Source: Thiorhodovibrio winogradskyi (GTDB lineage Bacteria; Pseudomonadota; Gammaproteobacteria; Chromatiales; Chromatiaceae). From it: a DNA stretch of 64,000 nucleotides. The notes beneath the pieces were generated by a model. It saw nothing but the letters and a program-made list of their open reading frames with translations. It was not told the origin of the DNA and did no database searches. Both the position numbers and the translations under genes were made by a program. The stretch lies in contig NZ_CP121472.1 in the NCBI RefSeq assembly GCF_036208045.1, forward strand, positions 4,785,531 to 4,849,530. The letters are read 5' to 3'. Below are positions 25,668 to 33,790 of this stretch, piece by piece (the first letter of the stretch is position 1; each line of letters begins with the position of its first letter).

Positions 25668-25777
25668 TGCCTTTGCTCTGTGTCAGTCGCCGTAAATGCG
25701 CCGTGAATTCACGGTCCGCAAGCGGAATCATCTCGTCGTAAAAGCGTTTGTCGTTTCCTGCTTTGTTACCGGCACAG
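25651..25777 (-). pseudogene. RelE/HigB-type (Gp49-like) toxin, C-terminal fragment
   Basis: The frame AGNKAGNDKRFYDEMIPLADREF, AHLRRLTQSKGNEQDS ends within the start of the XRE gene. CAGNKAG..KRFY..MIPLAD is the conserved end of phage-derived Gp49-like toxins. The rest has been replaced by a repeat with GAAAAACCGGGACAG. Confidence 0.7.
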
Positions 25778-25829
25778 TAGAAAAACCGGGACAGACCATG
25801 GTTTCAGATTGGAGTGGTTGCTGATCCGG

Positions 25830-26219
25830 TCATTCATTGGACTGTGATCCCAAATAACGGTCGATTGCTTCAAGAATGCGCCTGGCATCGCCTACATCTC
25901 GCTTTGCTTCTTCTTCGGTAATCACTCCAGCCAAGTCGTAATCGCCACTTTGACGATCCTCGAACAGGCGCGTCAGCGTCGCCGTAAACTCACTGGGAAA
26001 AACACCGGTACGCACGAAATCCTTATTGAATTGCCCGATCGACTGAGCATGAGAGGAAAAAGAATTCCCTCGGGAAAGATGTAAGGCGCTGATGGCATGA
26101 AAAGCCGCGTAGTAGGCTCGTGATGCCGCATCGCCCCAAGCGCTGGCAGCGACGAGTATGTCGGCGACGCGCATTTTCTCAGCCGCTTTCTGAAGCACCG
26201 CGTCGATTTGGGGTGTCAT
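25830..26219 (-). CDS. HEPN domain-containing protein (HepT-like toxin)
   Basis: A 129-residue HEPN protein: MTPQIDAVLQKAAEKMRVAD, WGDAASRAYYAAFHAISALHLSRG, FVRTGVFPSEFTATLTRLFEDRQSGDYDLA. The AxxAYYAAFHA helix is typical of the stand-alone HEPN branch that pairs with MNT nucleotidyltransferases. The start overlaps the MNT stop by four bases. It is either an RNase toxin or a partner whose activity is controlled by AMPylation in homologous HEPN/MNT modules. Its last 25 codons are duplicated at 22715. Confidence 0.85.
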   Translation of the reverse strand: MTPQIDAVLQKAAEKMRVADILVAASAWGDAASRAYYAAFHAISALHLSRGNSFSSHAQSIGQFNKDFVRTGVFPSEFTATLTRLFEDRQSGDYDLAGVITEEEAKRDVGDARRILEAIDRYLGSQSNE

Positions 26220-26536
26220 AACAACCGTCCCTCACGCTCGATATTGAGGGCTAAAGGGCTTCCTTGCCGCAGCTTCCATTCTTCTTCGGTTCTGACAATG
26301 GATGTCACCAACGCCTCATAGCGGTCGATCAACCCTACTTCGACATCGAGAATCATGGCATGGATTTCGGGCGATCGACTGTCGACGATCACCAACATGT
26401 CATAGTCGGAATGGTCTCGAGCGTCACCTCGGGCGCGGGAACCGAATAGGCGCAGTTCCTTCAGGTGAGTACCTAGTCTCTTTCGCACTTCATGCGCGAA
26501 AGCGGTTGGTACTGGGTCGGAGGATGTCAACGTCAT
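26216..26536 (-). CDS. MNT-type nucleotidyltransferase (MntA-like antitoxin)
   Basis: A 106-residue minimal nucleotidyltransferase with ELRLFGSRARGDARDHSDYDMLVIVD, i.e. GS-x-x-RG then DxD, the metal-binding catalytic motif. It forms an operon with the HEPN gene (ATGA overlap). MntA homologues antagonise HepT toxins by AMPylation; that role is inferred here. Complete and likely active. Confidence 0.85.
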   Translation of the reverse strand: MTLTSSDPVPTAFAHEVRKRLGTHLKELRLFGSRARGDARDHSDYDMLVIVDSRSPEIHAMILDVEVGLIDRYEALVTSIVRTEEEWKLRQGSPLALNIEREGRLL

Positions 26537-26599
26537 AAATATCCGCTGTTCCTAAACCGCGTCCCGAGTTCCGGCGAGTTCCCGGAGTTCCGGGGACAG

Positions 26600-27325
26600 G
26601 ACTGGATCAAGGGTGGGAGTTCCGGGGAATGTCGGGGTCGGCTCGCTCGACCTTGGTGCGGATTGGCGCACTCGGCGGGCCGAATTTGCGCTCGATCAGA
26701 CGCAGAAGCACGGTAGCGCGGCCATGCTGCTCGCCGCGCTGCTCGCCTTGTTCAATATATCTTTCCCTTGTTCAATATATCTTTCGATGAATGTCTGCAT
26801 CACGGACTCTCCACTCGGACGTTCTTGGAGCAGGATACGCACGTCTTCTTCCTCGACCCGGCGCGTGCCTTGGACATAATAGCGCAGCAGGGATTCCAGG
26901 ATCTCGAGTGCACTGGGTTGGTCGATGACCTGTTCGATGAGATCAAGCAGCTCACGCAGACGCTTGAGGGGTTGGTCGTCGTGGATATGCCTGAGGGCGA
27001 GCTGAGCCAGCCGGGTAAGCACGGCGCCCTTGATCTCGGCGCTGGTGCGCTCGGAGATGTCGTGCAGGGCGTAGCGAAACTGGGGCACATAGGCTGCGCA
27101 AGGGCGTCGGGAAGTGGGTGGACCAGATCGTGGAAGCACGCCGGAACACGCCAGGCGCCTTGGCCATGGTAGAGCACCAGTGGATAGACCGGCGGCAATT
27201 GAGGCGCCTCGGGGTGCTGTTTGCGGTGCTCATCGCCGCTAGCGACCACGTAGCGGAGGAGTTGCTGCATGATCCAGTGGTCGGACTGGCTCTTGTGCTC
27301 GAAGAGCAGATAGAGTTCGCGTCAC
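26600..27325 (-). pseudogene. Rpn-family nuclease gene with frameshifts
   Basis: Pieces in different frames read [52 protein letters not shown], then after a frameshift near 27095 [62 protein letters not shown] and MQTFIERYIEQG. A perfect 20-bp tandem duplication (26746-26785) shifts the frame again before the tail ATVLLRLIERKFGPPSAPIR. The N-terminus is missing. It is a paralogue of the pseudogene at 53622. Confidence 0.7.
26746..26785. repeat. Perfect 20-bp tandem duplication inside an Rpn pseudogene
   Basis: Two adjacent identical 20-mers (CCTTGTTCAATATATCTTTC). A 20-bp gain is not a multiple of three and changes the downstream frame from a GEQRGEQHG coiled-coil repeat to unrelated residues. 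Confidence 0.9.
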
Positions 27326-27341
27326 CCCACATCCCCTCCAG

Positions 27342-27962
27342 TCAATTCCTCCACGCTCGCGGCATCGAAGATCCCGTCGAGCCCCATGCATCCAGTTGCG
27401 CGACCGGTGCTGCCTCGATCCGCTGCATGGCCCAGACGGGTAATGGACCGAAGCGGCGAACGAGCAGTCGCTTGAGGCTTTCGGCCTTGCCTTCGGTCTT
27501 GCCCTTGACCTCGCCCTCGGCAAAGATCGATTGATAGGCCTTCGTCTTCTGAATCGGCGTCACCAGGTTCAACATCGCCCGGATCTCCTTCGCGGTCAGG
27601 CCGCGAAATCGCTCGAAAAACCAGAACTCCAGCACCTGCGACAAGATGTCTCGGACCTCATTGGGATCCTGACGCGGACCGAAGAGATTGAAATCACGCA
27701 GACCGATGCTTTCCAAGCCATACGCCCGCGCAAAGTCCTCGGCATCGTGCTCGTTGACGAGTTTGGTCACGGCATAGGGCGAGAGCGGCCGACCGATCAC
27801 CTCCTCGACCTTGGGCAAACCGGGATGATCGCCATGGGTGGAACTGGAGGCCGCATAGACGAACCGCCCGACCCCGGCATCGCGCGCCGCGACCAGCATA
27901 TTGAGAAAACCCGCGACATTGACGGCATTGGTCGTGATGGGATCTTCGGGCGAACGCGGCAC
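27342..27962 (-). pseudogene. Chimera: sugar epimerase middle fused to DUF2887 C-terminus
   Basis: A 206-residue open frame. Residues about 1-101 are the central part of a UDP-GlcNAc 4-epimerase-like SDR ([18 protein letters not shown], then [24 protein letters not shown] with the YAVTK catalytic motif, [14 protein letters not shown]). From residue about 102 it continues as [23 protein letters not shown], the C-terminal half of DUF2887 with the [16 protein letters not shown] tail. The junction is in frame. The epimerase N-terminus lies upstream (27963-28246) behind a stop codon. Probably a recombination by-product. Confidence 0.75.
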
Positions 27963-28246
27963 CTAACCGAGCGCCGCCTGATGCAGTACCACGTCGACCC
28001 CGGCACAGGCGTCGCGGCAGTCGTCCAGACAACGGATGTCACCCTCGATGAAGCGGAAACGCGCCCATTGCTCGGCGCTGACGGCCGCCCGGATCTGATC
28101 GAGATGGTGACGATGGCCGGTGGCGAAGTTGTCCAGACCGACGACGGTTTGATCCAGCTTCAGCAAGGCTTCCAGCCGATTGCCGCCGATGAAGCCCGCC
28201 ACCCCGGTGATGAGCCAGGTCTTGGGGGCAGCGGGGAGATGGGCGA
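27963..28246 (-). pseudogene. Sugar-nucleotide 4-epimerase, N-terminal fragment
   Basis: The frame [22 protein letters not shown] carries the NAD-binding GxxGFIG motif, then [20 protein letters not shown] and [11 protein letters not shown], ending at TAG. After the stop the sequence continues in frame as the chimera at 27342-27962. The native start is missing; upstream is a TTTTAAG-rich repeat. It resembles WbpP/Gne-type epimerases acting on UDP-GlcNAc(A). Confidence 0.75.
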
Positions 28247-28268
28247 GGCGTTGGGGGCATTTGTAAGA

Positions 28269-28300
28269 GTTTTAAGTTTTAAGGGTTAAGTTTTAAGGGG
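28269..28300. repeat. TTTTAAG-rich repeat, left side of the YhgA-like gene
   Basis: GTTTTAAGTTTTAAGGG followed by another TTAAGTTTTAAGGGG. A related copy (AAGTTTTAAGTTTTAAGG, 28920-28942) lies on the other side of the gene at 28313-28921. Strongly AT-rich against a GC-rich background. Confidence 0.7.
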
Positions 28301-28312
28301 GGCTGAGGGGGC

Positions 28313-28921
28313 TTATCGCTTGGATTGGATGGCGTTGAGCCATTCCTCTCCGTCGGCGCAGGTGAGCAGTTGCTCAGCGAGTTCTTCGAGTGGCTGGGGG
28401 GCGTGGATCGCGGCTAGGAGCGGCTCGGCTTGGCCGGCGATTGTCGGCCCGAAGCGGCGACGGGCGAGACGGCTGAGCAGATGGCGGGTTTCGGCGCGGC
28501 CTTGTTCCAGACCTTGCTCCAGACCTTGCTCCAGACCTTGCTCCAGACCTTGTTCCAAGCCTTGCTCCAAGCCTTGCTCCAAGCCTTGTTCCAGACCTTG
28601 CTGTAATCCCTCGCGCTTCCATTGGTCGGTCCAGCTTTCGACGTTCTCGGCGAGCATGTGGTGTACCTCGAATAGATCCAGTTCCCCGACCCAGGCGCCG
28701 GGCACGAATCCTTGCAGCAGATCGCGGACCATCGGGAAGTGCGAATACAGCAGCTTGTAGCCGCTGTCATGCGTGGGTCCACGAGACGCTGTCGAGTGGG
28801 GCGCTGTGGGCGCCTGATCAGGGGTGTTGCCGAATCGCATCCGGGATTCTGGTCCGTGGCAAACGTGGATGGCGTGGGATTCTAGCAGGGGACGGAAGAT
28901 GTTTGAAAGGGGTAGGGTCAA
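28313..28921 (-). CDS. YhgA/Rpn-like protein lacking its nuclease core
   Basis: A 202-residue frame. HDSGYKLLYSHFPMVRDLLQGFVPGAWVGELD is the usual N-terminus of a Rpn/YhgA-like 'transposase'. It is followed at once by LFEVHHMLAENVESWTDQWK, normally about 150 residues further on, so the PD-(D/E)XK core with its catalytic residues is deleted in frame. The tail holds eight GLEQ repeats (a 12-bp tandem array, 28501-28600) and a helical end. The first 45 residues are unrelated to the family. It cannot be a nuclease and may be a pseudogene or an interaction module. Confidence 0.65.
   Translation of the reverse strand: MTLPLSNIFRPLLESHAIHVCHGPESRMRFGNTPDQAPTAPHSTASRGPTHDSGYKLLYSHFPMVRDLLQGFVPGAWVGELDLFEVHHMLAENVESWTDQWKREGLQQGLEQGLEQGLEQGLEQGLEQGLEQGLEQGLEQGRAETRHLLSRLARRRFGPTIAGQAEPLLAAIHAPQPLEELAEQLLTCADGEEWLNAIQSKR
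28501..28600. repeat. 12-bp tandem array encoding GLEQ repeats
   Basis: About eight copies of a CTTGCTCCAGAC-type unit on the plus strand, encoding GLEQ on the minus strand. Units differ by single substitutions. Copy number can change without shifting the frame. Confidence 0.85.
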
Positions 28922-28958
28922 GTTTTAAGTTTTAAGGAGGGGCTTTCTCGGGAATCGC

Positions 28959-29255
28959 CTAAAACACCTCACCAGCCTGCTGTAAGGCCGCCTGCACGAT
29001 ATCTTCGTGAATGCGGTAGCCGTGTTCTCGCATCGATTGCAACGGTTGACAGATCGCGTCGATCAGGCCGCTCTGTTTGGCCTCCAGCAAGACCCTCACC
29101 GTCCCCAATGTGCGCAGTCCGTAAATATCTCGCGCAATCTTCCGTCCCTTGCGTTCGTCGATCAAGACTTGATCGATGCGCAAAGCTTGAGCCAACTGGA
29201 TAACAGCCGCCTCCCTCTCATCCAACAAACTTTTCAGCAACGGATCCAGCGGAAC
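28959..29255 (-). pseudogene. DUF3368 (PIN-like) protein cut by an IS3 element
   Basis: The frame reads LLDEREAAVIQLAQALRIDQVLIDERKGRKIARDIYG, TLGTVRVLLEAKQSGLI and LQSMREHGYRIHEDIVQAALQQAGEVF, the C-terminal two-thirds of DUF3368, a PIN-like toxin family. The N-terminus with the first acidic residue is missing and the IS3 end lies just before VPLDPLLKS. No partner antitoxin is seen. Confidence 0.7.
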
Positions 29256-29338
29256 TATAGTGGACCCCAATTTTAGGACACTAAATTAAGTTAGTTTTGC
29301 CTCATCTGAAGAGACTTGTAAAGACTTGGAGAGAGCAG

Positions 29339-29632
29339 ATGAGTGAGAGACAACGCAAGACCTTCAGTGCCGCTTTCAAGGCCAAAGTAGGCTTGGAAGC
29401 GGTACGCGGAGTGAAGACGACTAACGAGATTGCGCAGGATCACGGGGTTCATCCGGTCCAAGTAGGCCAGTGGAAGAAAGCCATCGTGGCGGACGCCGGC
29501 AAGCTGTTCGAAGGCCGGCGCGGGCGCAAGAAAGTGGACGACAGTGGCGACGAAGAGCGACTCTACAGCGAGATCGGGCGGTTGAAAATGGAGCTGGACT
29601 GGCTGAAAAAAAAGTCCGGGGTGAGCCTGTGA
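29339..29632 (+). CDS. IS3-family transposase OrfA
   Basis: A 97-residue HTH protein starting MSERQRKTFSAAFKAKVGLEAVRG, with TTNEIAQDHGVHPVQVGQWKKAI as the DNA-binding helix-turn-helix and a leucine-zipper-like end (YSEIGRLKMELDWLKKK). ATG 29339 is preferred to 29297 because family similarity begins at MSERQRK. The stop overlaps the OrfB GTG (GTGA). Confidence 0.88.
   Translation: MSERQRKTFSAAFKAKVGLEAVRGVKTTNEIAQDHGVHPVQVGQWKKAIVADAGKLFEGRRGRKKVDDSGDEERLYSEIGRLKMELDWLKKKSGVSL
29608..29614 (+). promoter_or_regulatory. -1 frameshift site A AAA AAG in IS3 copy 1
   Basis: OrfA codons read AAA AAA AAG; slipping -1 leads into KKVRGEPVSVRRGWIDM, the OrfB frame. A AAA AAG is the established signal in the IS150/IS3 group and gives the OrfAB transposase. 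Confidence 0.85.
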
Positions 29633-30621
29633 GCGTGCGTCGCGGGTGGATCGACATGGGCGGCCTTGATGATGGCGGGTTAGCGGTCAGTCGCCAATGT
29701 GCGCTGCTTGGCGTACATCGCTCTGGAGTGTATGCACACCGCCATGATCGTATTGCCGAGCCGAGCGAACTGGATCAAAAGTTGTTGCGGCTGATTGATG
29801 CGGAATACACCAAGAGACCATTTTATGGGAGTCGACGCATGGTTGTGATGCTGCGCGCACAAGGCTATGCGGTCAGTCGCAAACGCGTTCAGCGTCTCAT
29901 GGGCGTTTTAGGTTTAGCCGGCATGTTGCCTGGGCCTCATACAAGCAAGCCGCATCCTGAGCACAAAATCTACCCCTACTTGTTGCGTGGGCTGGCCATT
30001 GTACGGCCCAACCACGTCTGGAGCAGTGACATCACCTATGTGCGACTCGCGCATGGATTTGCCTACCTGGTGGCCATCATCGACTGGTACTCACGACGAG
30101 TCCTTTCTTGGAGATTGTCGAACACAATGGACACGGGCTTTTGCATCGATTGCTTGGAGGATGCGCTGCGCCACCATGGCCGCCCGGAGATCTTCAACAC
30201 CGACCAGGGCGCGCAGTTTACCAGCCTCGCCTTCACCCAGGTGTTGCGTGACGCCGAGGTGGCCATCAGCATGGATGGGCGCGGCAGAGCCCTGGACAAC
30301 GTCTTCGTCGAGCGTCTGTGGCGCAGCGTCAAATGGGAGGACATTTACCCCAAGGGCTATGAGACGCTCTCAGAGCTGTTCATGGGCCTCTCGGCGTATT
30401 TCCCCTTCTACAACGGTGAACGCCCTCACCAGGGGCTTGGCTACCGAACGCCGGACGATGTGCATGTGAGCGGCAAAGGAGGTGGTGTCGTGGTTGCTGA
30501 TCACTTTGGCGATCACCCGCCAGCGGAGTCGTCGGCTCCGCTACGCTCCGCCGACGACTCCGCTGGCGAAGAACTGGGGCAGCGCCAATCCGCTGCGACT
30601 GAACTGGGCGCGCTAACTTAA
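29629..30621 (+). CDS. IS3-family transposase OrfB (rve integrase domain)
   Basis: A 330-residue DDE integrase-type protein: HTH_21 region PFYGSRRMVVMLRAQGYAVSRKRVQRLM, then VWSSDITYVRL (first Asp), IFNTDQGAQFTS (second Asp) and LDNVFVERLWRSVKWEDIY (Glu), followed by YNGERPHQGLGYRTPDDV. All catalytic residues are present. The C-terminal extension (SSAPLRSADDSAGEE) is encoded by a strong palindrome near 30523-30567. Active transposase is expected as the OrfAB fusion. Confidence 0.92.
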   Translation: MSVRRGWIDMGGLDDGGLAVSRQCALLGVHRSGVYAHRHDRIAEPSELDQKLLRLIDAEYTKRPFYGSRRMVVMLRAQGYAVSRKRVQRLMGVLGLAGMLPGPHTSKPHPEHKIYPYLLRGLAIVRPNHVWSSDITYVRLAHGFAYLVAIIDWYSRRVLSWRLSNTMDTGFCIDCLEDALRHHGRPEIFNTDQGAQFTSLAFTQVLRDAEVAISMDGRGRALDNVFVERLWRSVKWEDIYPKGYETLSELFMGLSAYFPFYNGERPHQGLGYRTPDDVHVSGKGGGVVVADHFGDHPPAESSAPLRSADDSAGEELGQRQSAATELGALT

Positions 30622-30662
30622 ATTCGGGGGAAACTGTCCTTGACATGGGGTCCACCTCAAAC

Positions 30663-30893
30663 GTCGGACCCGACAGCGGATGGGCGACTGATTATTACAG
30701 GATCTCACTTAACTTCGACATGGAAAACTGGGCATTCAGTCAGAATGGGAGCCTCCAGGGTCTCTACCACGAAAACAACAATATCTATTCCAGCTACTTC
30801 GAGTCTGCAAGCGTTCCGGAGCCGTCAACGCTCGCGTTATTGGGCCTAGGTCTCGCTGGTATCGGTTTCCGCAGGCACATGAAAGGAATGTGA
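30663..30893 (+). pseudogene. PEP-CTERM sorting-domain protein, C-terminal fragment
   Basis: The frame GWATDYYRISLNFDMENWAFSQ, IYSSYFESAS ends with the PEP-CTERM signal: VPEPSTLALLGLGLAGIGF, a hydrophobic helix, then RRHMKGM. Such proteins are exported and processed by an EpsH-type exosortase and usually go with EPS production. The 5' part including the signal peptide is cut off by the IS3 element. Two terminator copies follow. Confidence 0.8.
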
Positions 30894-30992
30894 AAAAAAT
30901 TAAAGGTGCCTGGCTCGAATTATTTTCGAGCCACCAGTGCAAGATTTCCGATAACCTAGCTCGTTTCACTTGGTTTCAGGCCTTCAATATCC

Positions 30993-31024
30993 AGCCCCCG
31001 GGCTTCGTTCCTCGGGGGCTTTTT
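30993..31024 (+). terminator. Rho-independent terminator, unit 1
   Basis: Stem AGCCCCCG / CGGGGGCT with a 12-base loop, followed by TTTT. It would end transcription of the PEP-CTERM gene. Confidence 0.85.
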
Positions 31025-31122
31025 GGAAATTAAAGGTGCCTGGCTCGAATTGTTTTCGAGCCACCAGTGCAAGACTTCCGATAACCTAGCTCGTTTCGCT
31101 TGGTTGCAGGCTTTCAATATCC

Positions 31123-31155
31123 AGCCCCCGGGCTTCGTTCCTCGGGGGCTTTTTT
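31123..31155 (+). terminator. Rho-independent terminator, unit 2
   Basis: Same stem as unit 1 (AGCCCCCG / CGGGGGCT) and a longer T run (TTTTTT). Confidence 0.85.
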
Positions 31156-31156
31156 G

Positions 31157-31671
31157 TGCGGCACCGAAGTCCATGCGCGTAATCAAGCCGCTGGTGCCCC
31201 ATGGGCCAGACTCACCGCCGTGCCATCCGCTACCCAGCGGAGACCAACACCAGCCACCCTATGACTTGCCGAAACAACTGAACTCTCGGTTTTGAGCCGG
31301 GTGACGGGCGCGGGGGTCTTGGCGGCATGGATGCCGCCATGAAGCCTACAGGGATGTATCCACGGCGTCCCCCGCGGCCGTTACCCGGCCCAAAACTACC
31401 CCAAGAGTAGATCATCCTGACATTGAATCTATGGCGCTAGCTAGTCGGTTCAGCGATACAAACAGGGGAATAGGGGCCAGGGTGGAATTATTGTTGAGTT
31501 CTCCTGAGACGCGGCGCAAAGCACTGCGCATTCCACAGCATCCGGCCACCCATTTTACCGTCATCCGGCCGCACCGCGGCTCCCACCACGCATCACCATC
31601 GGCTCAGAGTCCGAGCAAGGTCGATACGCCGCGCGATTGTCCGCGCTGTTGCGTCTGGTTAGACTGGCCGC
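31157..31671. other. Intergenic region before the Rpn array
   Basis: No gene seen. It contains a palindrome GGCGGCAT-GG-ATGCCGCC (31321-31338), the motif AATAGGGGCCAGGGTGG near 31483 shared with 6895-6912, and just before 31672 the conserved Rpn leader GTCTGGTTAGACTGGCCGC. Confidence 0.55.
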
Positions 31672-32580
31672 ATGCGCCATCCCATCGACCCCAAGATCGA
31701 TTGTGTCTTCAAGGCCTTGCTCGGCTCGCAAGCGAACCGGGCGCTGCTGATCCATTTCCTCAATGCCACGCTGGGTCAGGATCTTGCCGGCCCCCTGACG
31801 GAGGTTGAGATCCTCAACCCCTACAACGAGCGCAAGTTTCTCGACGACAAACTCAGCATCGTCGACGTCAAGGCTCGCGACCAGGCCGGGCGGCTCTATC
31901 AGATCGAACTGCAACTGCTCAATCTCCCCGAACTGCCCGCGCGCATGCTCTATGGCTGGGCCGATCTCTACAGCGCCCAGTTACAGGACGGCGAACCCTA
32001 TGAGCATCTCCGCCCGACTTACGCCATCTGGCTGCTGGGACAGACCCTGCGTCCCGGCCTGTGCGAATGGTTTCACCGCTTTCGGCTGCGCGATGACCAG
32101 GGCCGGGAACTGCTCGACCACGGTGGTCTCTACCTGTTGGAACTGAGCAAATTCGCCGCCGAGACCGTGGTCACCGAACTGGAGCGCTGGCTGAAGTTCT
32201 TCATCGAAGCGCCCCGCCTCGACGAATCGCATCTGCCCGAGTGGATGCACACCCAAGAGATGCACCAAGCCATGAGCACCCTAAAAGCCTTCTCCGAGAA
32301 AGAACGCGCCTACCACGCCTACCAGGCGCGGCAGAACTACCTGCGTCAGCAGATCAGTATCCAGCACCATCTCGACGCCTTGCAGGTCGAGGCGCGGCAG
32401 GAGCGGGCGGCAAAAGAGCAGGAGCGAGCGGCAAAAGAGCAGGAGCGGGCGGCAAAAGAGCAGGAGCGGGCGGCAAAAGAGCAAGCGCAGCGGTTCGCCG
32501 AGCAGGAGCGGATCGCGAAAGAATCGGCCCTGGCTGAAATCGAGCGCCTCAAGGCACAACTGCGCGATCAGGCGGATTAG
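31672..32580 (+). CDS. Rpn-family recombination-promoting nuclease/putative transposase
   Basis: A 302-residue intact member of the Rpn set. Catalytic Asp65 and Glu79-x-Gln81 are conserved; it has NERKFL where the others have NEREFL. The coiled-coil tail has four ERAAKEQ heptads then AQRFAEQERIAKES, the same tail type as the copies at 7342 and 10436. It sits 155 bases before the group II intron-like segment, mirroring the order in array A. Confidence 0.88.
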   Translation: MRHPIDPKIDCVFKALLGSQANRALLIHFLNATLGQDLAGPLTEVEILNPYNERKFLDDKLSIVDVKARDQAGRLYQIELQLLNLPELPARMLYGWADLYSAQLQDGEPYEHLRPTYAIWLLGQTLRPGLCEWFHRFRLRDDQGRELLDHGGLYLLELSKFAAETVVTELERWLKFFIEAPRLDESHLPEWMHTQEMHQAMSTLKAFSEKERAYHAYQARQNYLRQQISIQHHLDALQVEARQERAAKEQERAAKEQERAAKEQERAAKEQAQRFAEQERIAKESALAEIERLKAQLRDQAD

Positions 32581-32735
32581 AAACGACCGGGGCAGACGGG
32601 ACACATAACGAAATTCCGGGTACATATACTGAATAACGGGAAGTTTCTTCATCAATCCGCTGCATCACGCCCGCCCAGCGCCCGCACCGGGGCTCCGGCC
32701 GCGCATCAACATCGACTCAGAGGTAATAGGGGCCA

Positions 32736-33535
32736 GTGCGGCCTGGCAAGGACGCGTGTTCTAGCGGGTGAGAGTCCCGCCTGGGTCATCGTGAGCCGCG
32801 AGCCCGGTATCAAGCCTTGCGGCGCGAAGGGTAACTGACGCGACGATGCGTAGGCATGAAAACAGGCGAGGTGCAAAGGTAGCGGGTGAAGCCGCCCCTG
32901 AAGGTGTAGAGCCCCGAAAATTACGCTGGAGAGTGCCGACGGGTTTGGCCCCCCGGCAGGCAACACGGATGTCGCGTCATGGTCAGTGGCATGGAGACTC
33001 CCCGGGGTCCCAGGCCGTATCGAGCCTTACATTGAGAACACGTGGTAACCAGGGAGATCCAACATTCGGTCTGCGGGAAGGGCACCGATGAACAAGTCTG
33101 ATAAACGAGGACATCGGCGGTGTTTGTTGGAAGTCGGAGCCACTCGTGAGAGCGTTGACGCCTGGTAATGCGGATCGAGCAACGGAGTGGCAGTTTGGGA
33201 TATTGTTTCGGTATAACACGATCATACACCGAGAGGACTTAAGTGCGTGACAACGAGAGCCGAAGCGATTCACACCAATGGAGCGAAGAGCGAGAAGCAT
33301 GGGTGGTCTGATGGAAGGAGGGCCTTCTGTGTTGATGGGCGAGAGTCTATCCCTTGGTGAATGCCCCGAACTAGGAGCCGGATGGTGTAACACTCCAAGT
33401 CCTACTGCTCCGAGCCGAGTAACGAAGCTGTGCATGGTCAAAATAGTGTGGCACCGCCGGGAAACCAGGCGGAAACAGAGAAAACAAACCTTGACCTAAA
33501 CGCGGACAAGTTCCCGGCTTACTCTCCGGCTTGAA
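32736..33535 (+). mobile_element. Group II intron-like ribozyme segment without reverse transcriptase
   Basis: It starts GTGCGGCCTGGCAAGG and shows a long run of stem-loops and GNRA-like loops typical of domains I-III. Near 33370-33410 GGAGCCGGATGGTGTAACAC resembles a degenerate domain V. No reverse transcriptase/maturase frame is present, so it would depend on a protein in trans or be dead. The 3' boundary is approximate. A 270-base 5' piece lies inverted at 6916-7187 with the same flank (AGGTAATAGGGGCCA). Confidence 0.5.
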
Positions 33536-33540
33536 TTATC

Positions 33541-33790
33541 TTTCGAAGTCAAGACCTGATCGACCCGCTGCTCGAAACGATGATGCGATGAATAAGGAGA
33601 GCAGGGACTGTTCACAATTCACCTGTTTCTCGCGTTGCTGAACAGGCTCAACCGATCAGCGCAGGCGCTGGCGTCGCGGCGGGGGCGATTCCTGATGACT
33701 TGGCACCTGGGTTTGACGGGTTTCACGGCGCTCTACCCATCCGACATGGATGCCGGATTCAACAATAATGGTCAGTGGCCGTGCTGGCAC
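33541..33790. other. Remnant between intron segment and DUF2887
   Basis: No intact gene. It matches 6638-6850 in inverted orientation, including a frame reading MTWHLGLTGFTALYPSDMD. Unrecognised protein remnant. Confidence 0.4.

Larger units (their letters stand above)
29256..30659 (+). mobile_element. IS3-family insertion sequence, copy 1
   Basis: A 1404-bp element with terminal inverted repeats TATAGTGGACCCCA / TGAGGTGGACCCCA and a 3-bp target duplication AAC (29253-29255 and 30660-30662), the usual IS3 size. It encodes OrfA and OrfB joined by a -1 slip. The second copy is at 62314-63718. It separates a DUF3368 fragment from a PEP-CTERM tail. Confidence 0.9.
30897..31156. repeat. Direct tandem duplication of a 130-bp unit
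   Basis: Two successive near-identical 130-bp units (30897-31026 and 31027-31156), each starting AAATTAAAGGTGCCTGG, with a short inverted motif (CTCGAATTATTTTCGAG) and ending in a rho-independent terminator. They differ at a few positions. Confidence 0.9.

Noticed and set aside
28497-28600. Short regular repeat as a CRISPR array
   Set aside because: 12-bp units are contiguous without spacers and encode GLEQ repeats in a protein.
30523-30567. Strong palindrome near the end of OrfB as a transcription terminator
   Set aside because: It lies inside the OrfB frame, is present in both IS copies and is not followed by a T run; more likely part of the element.
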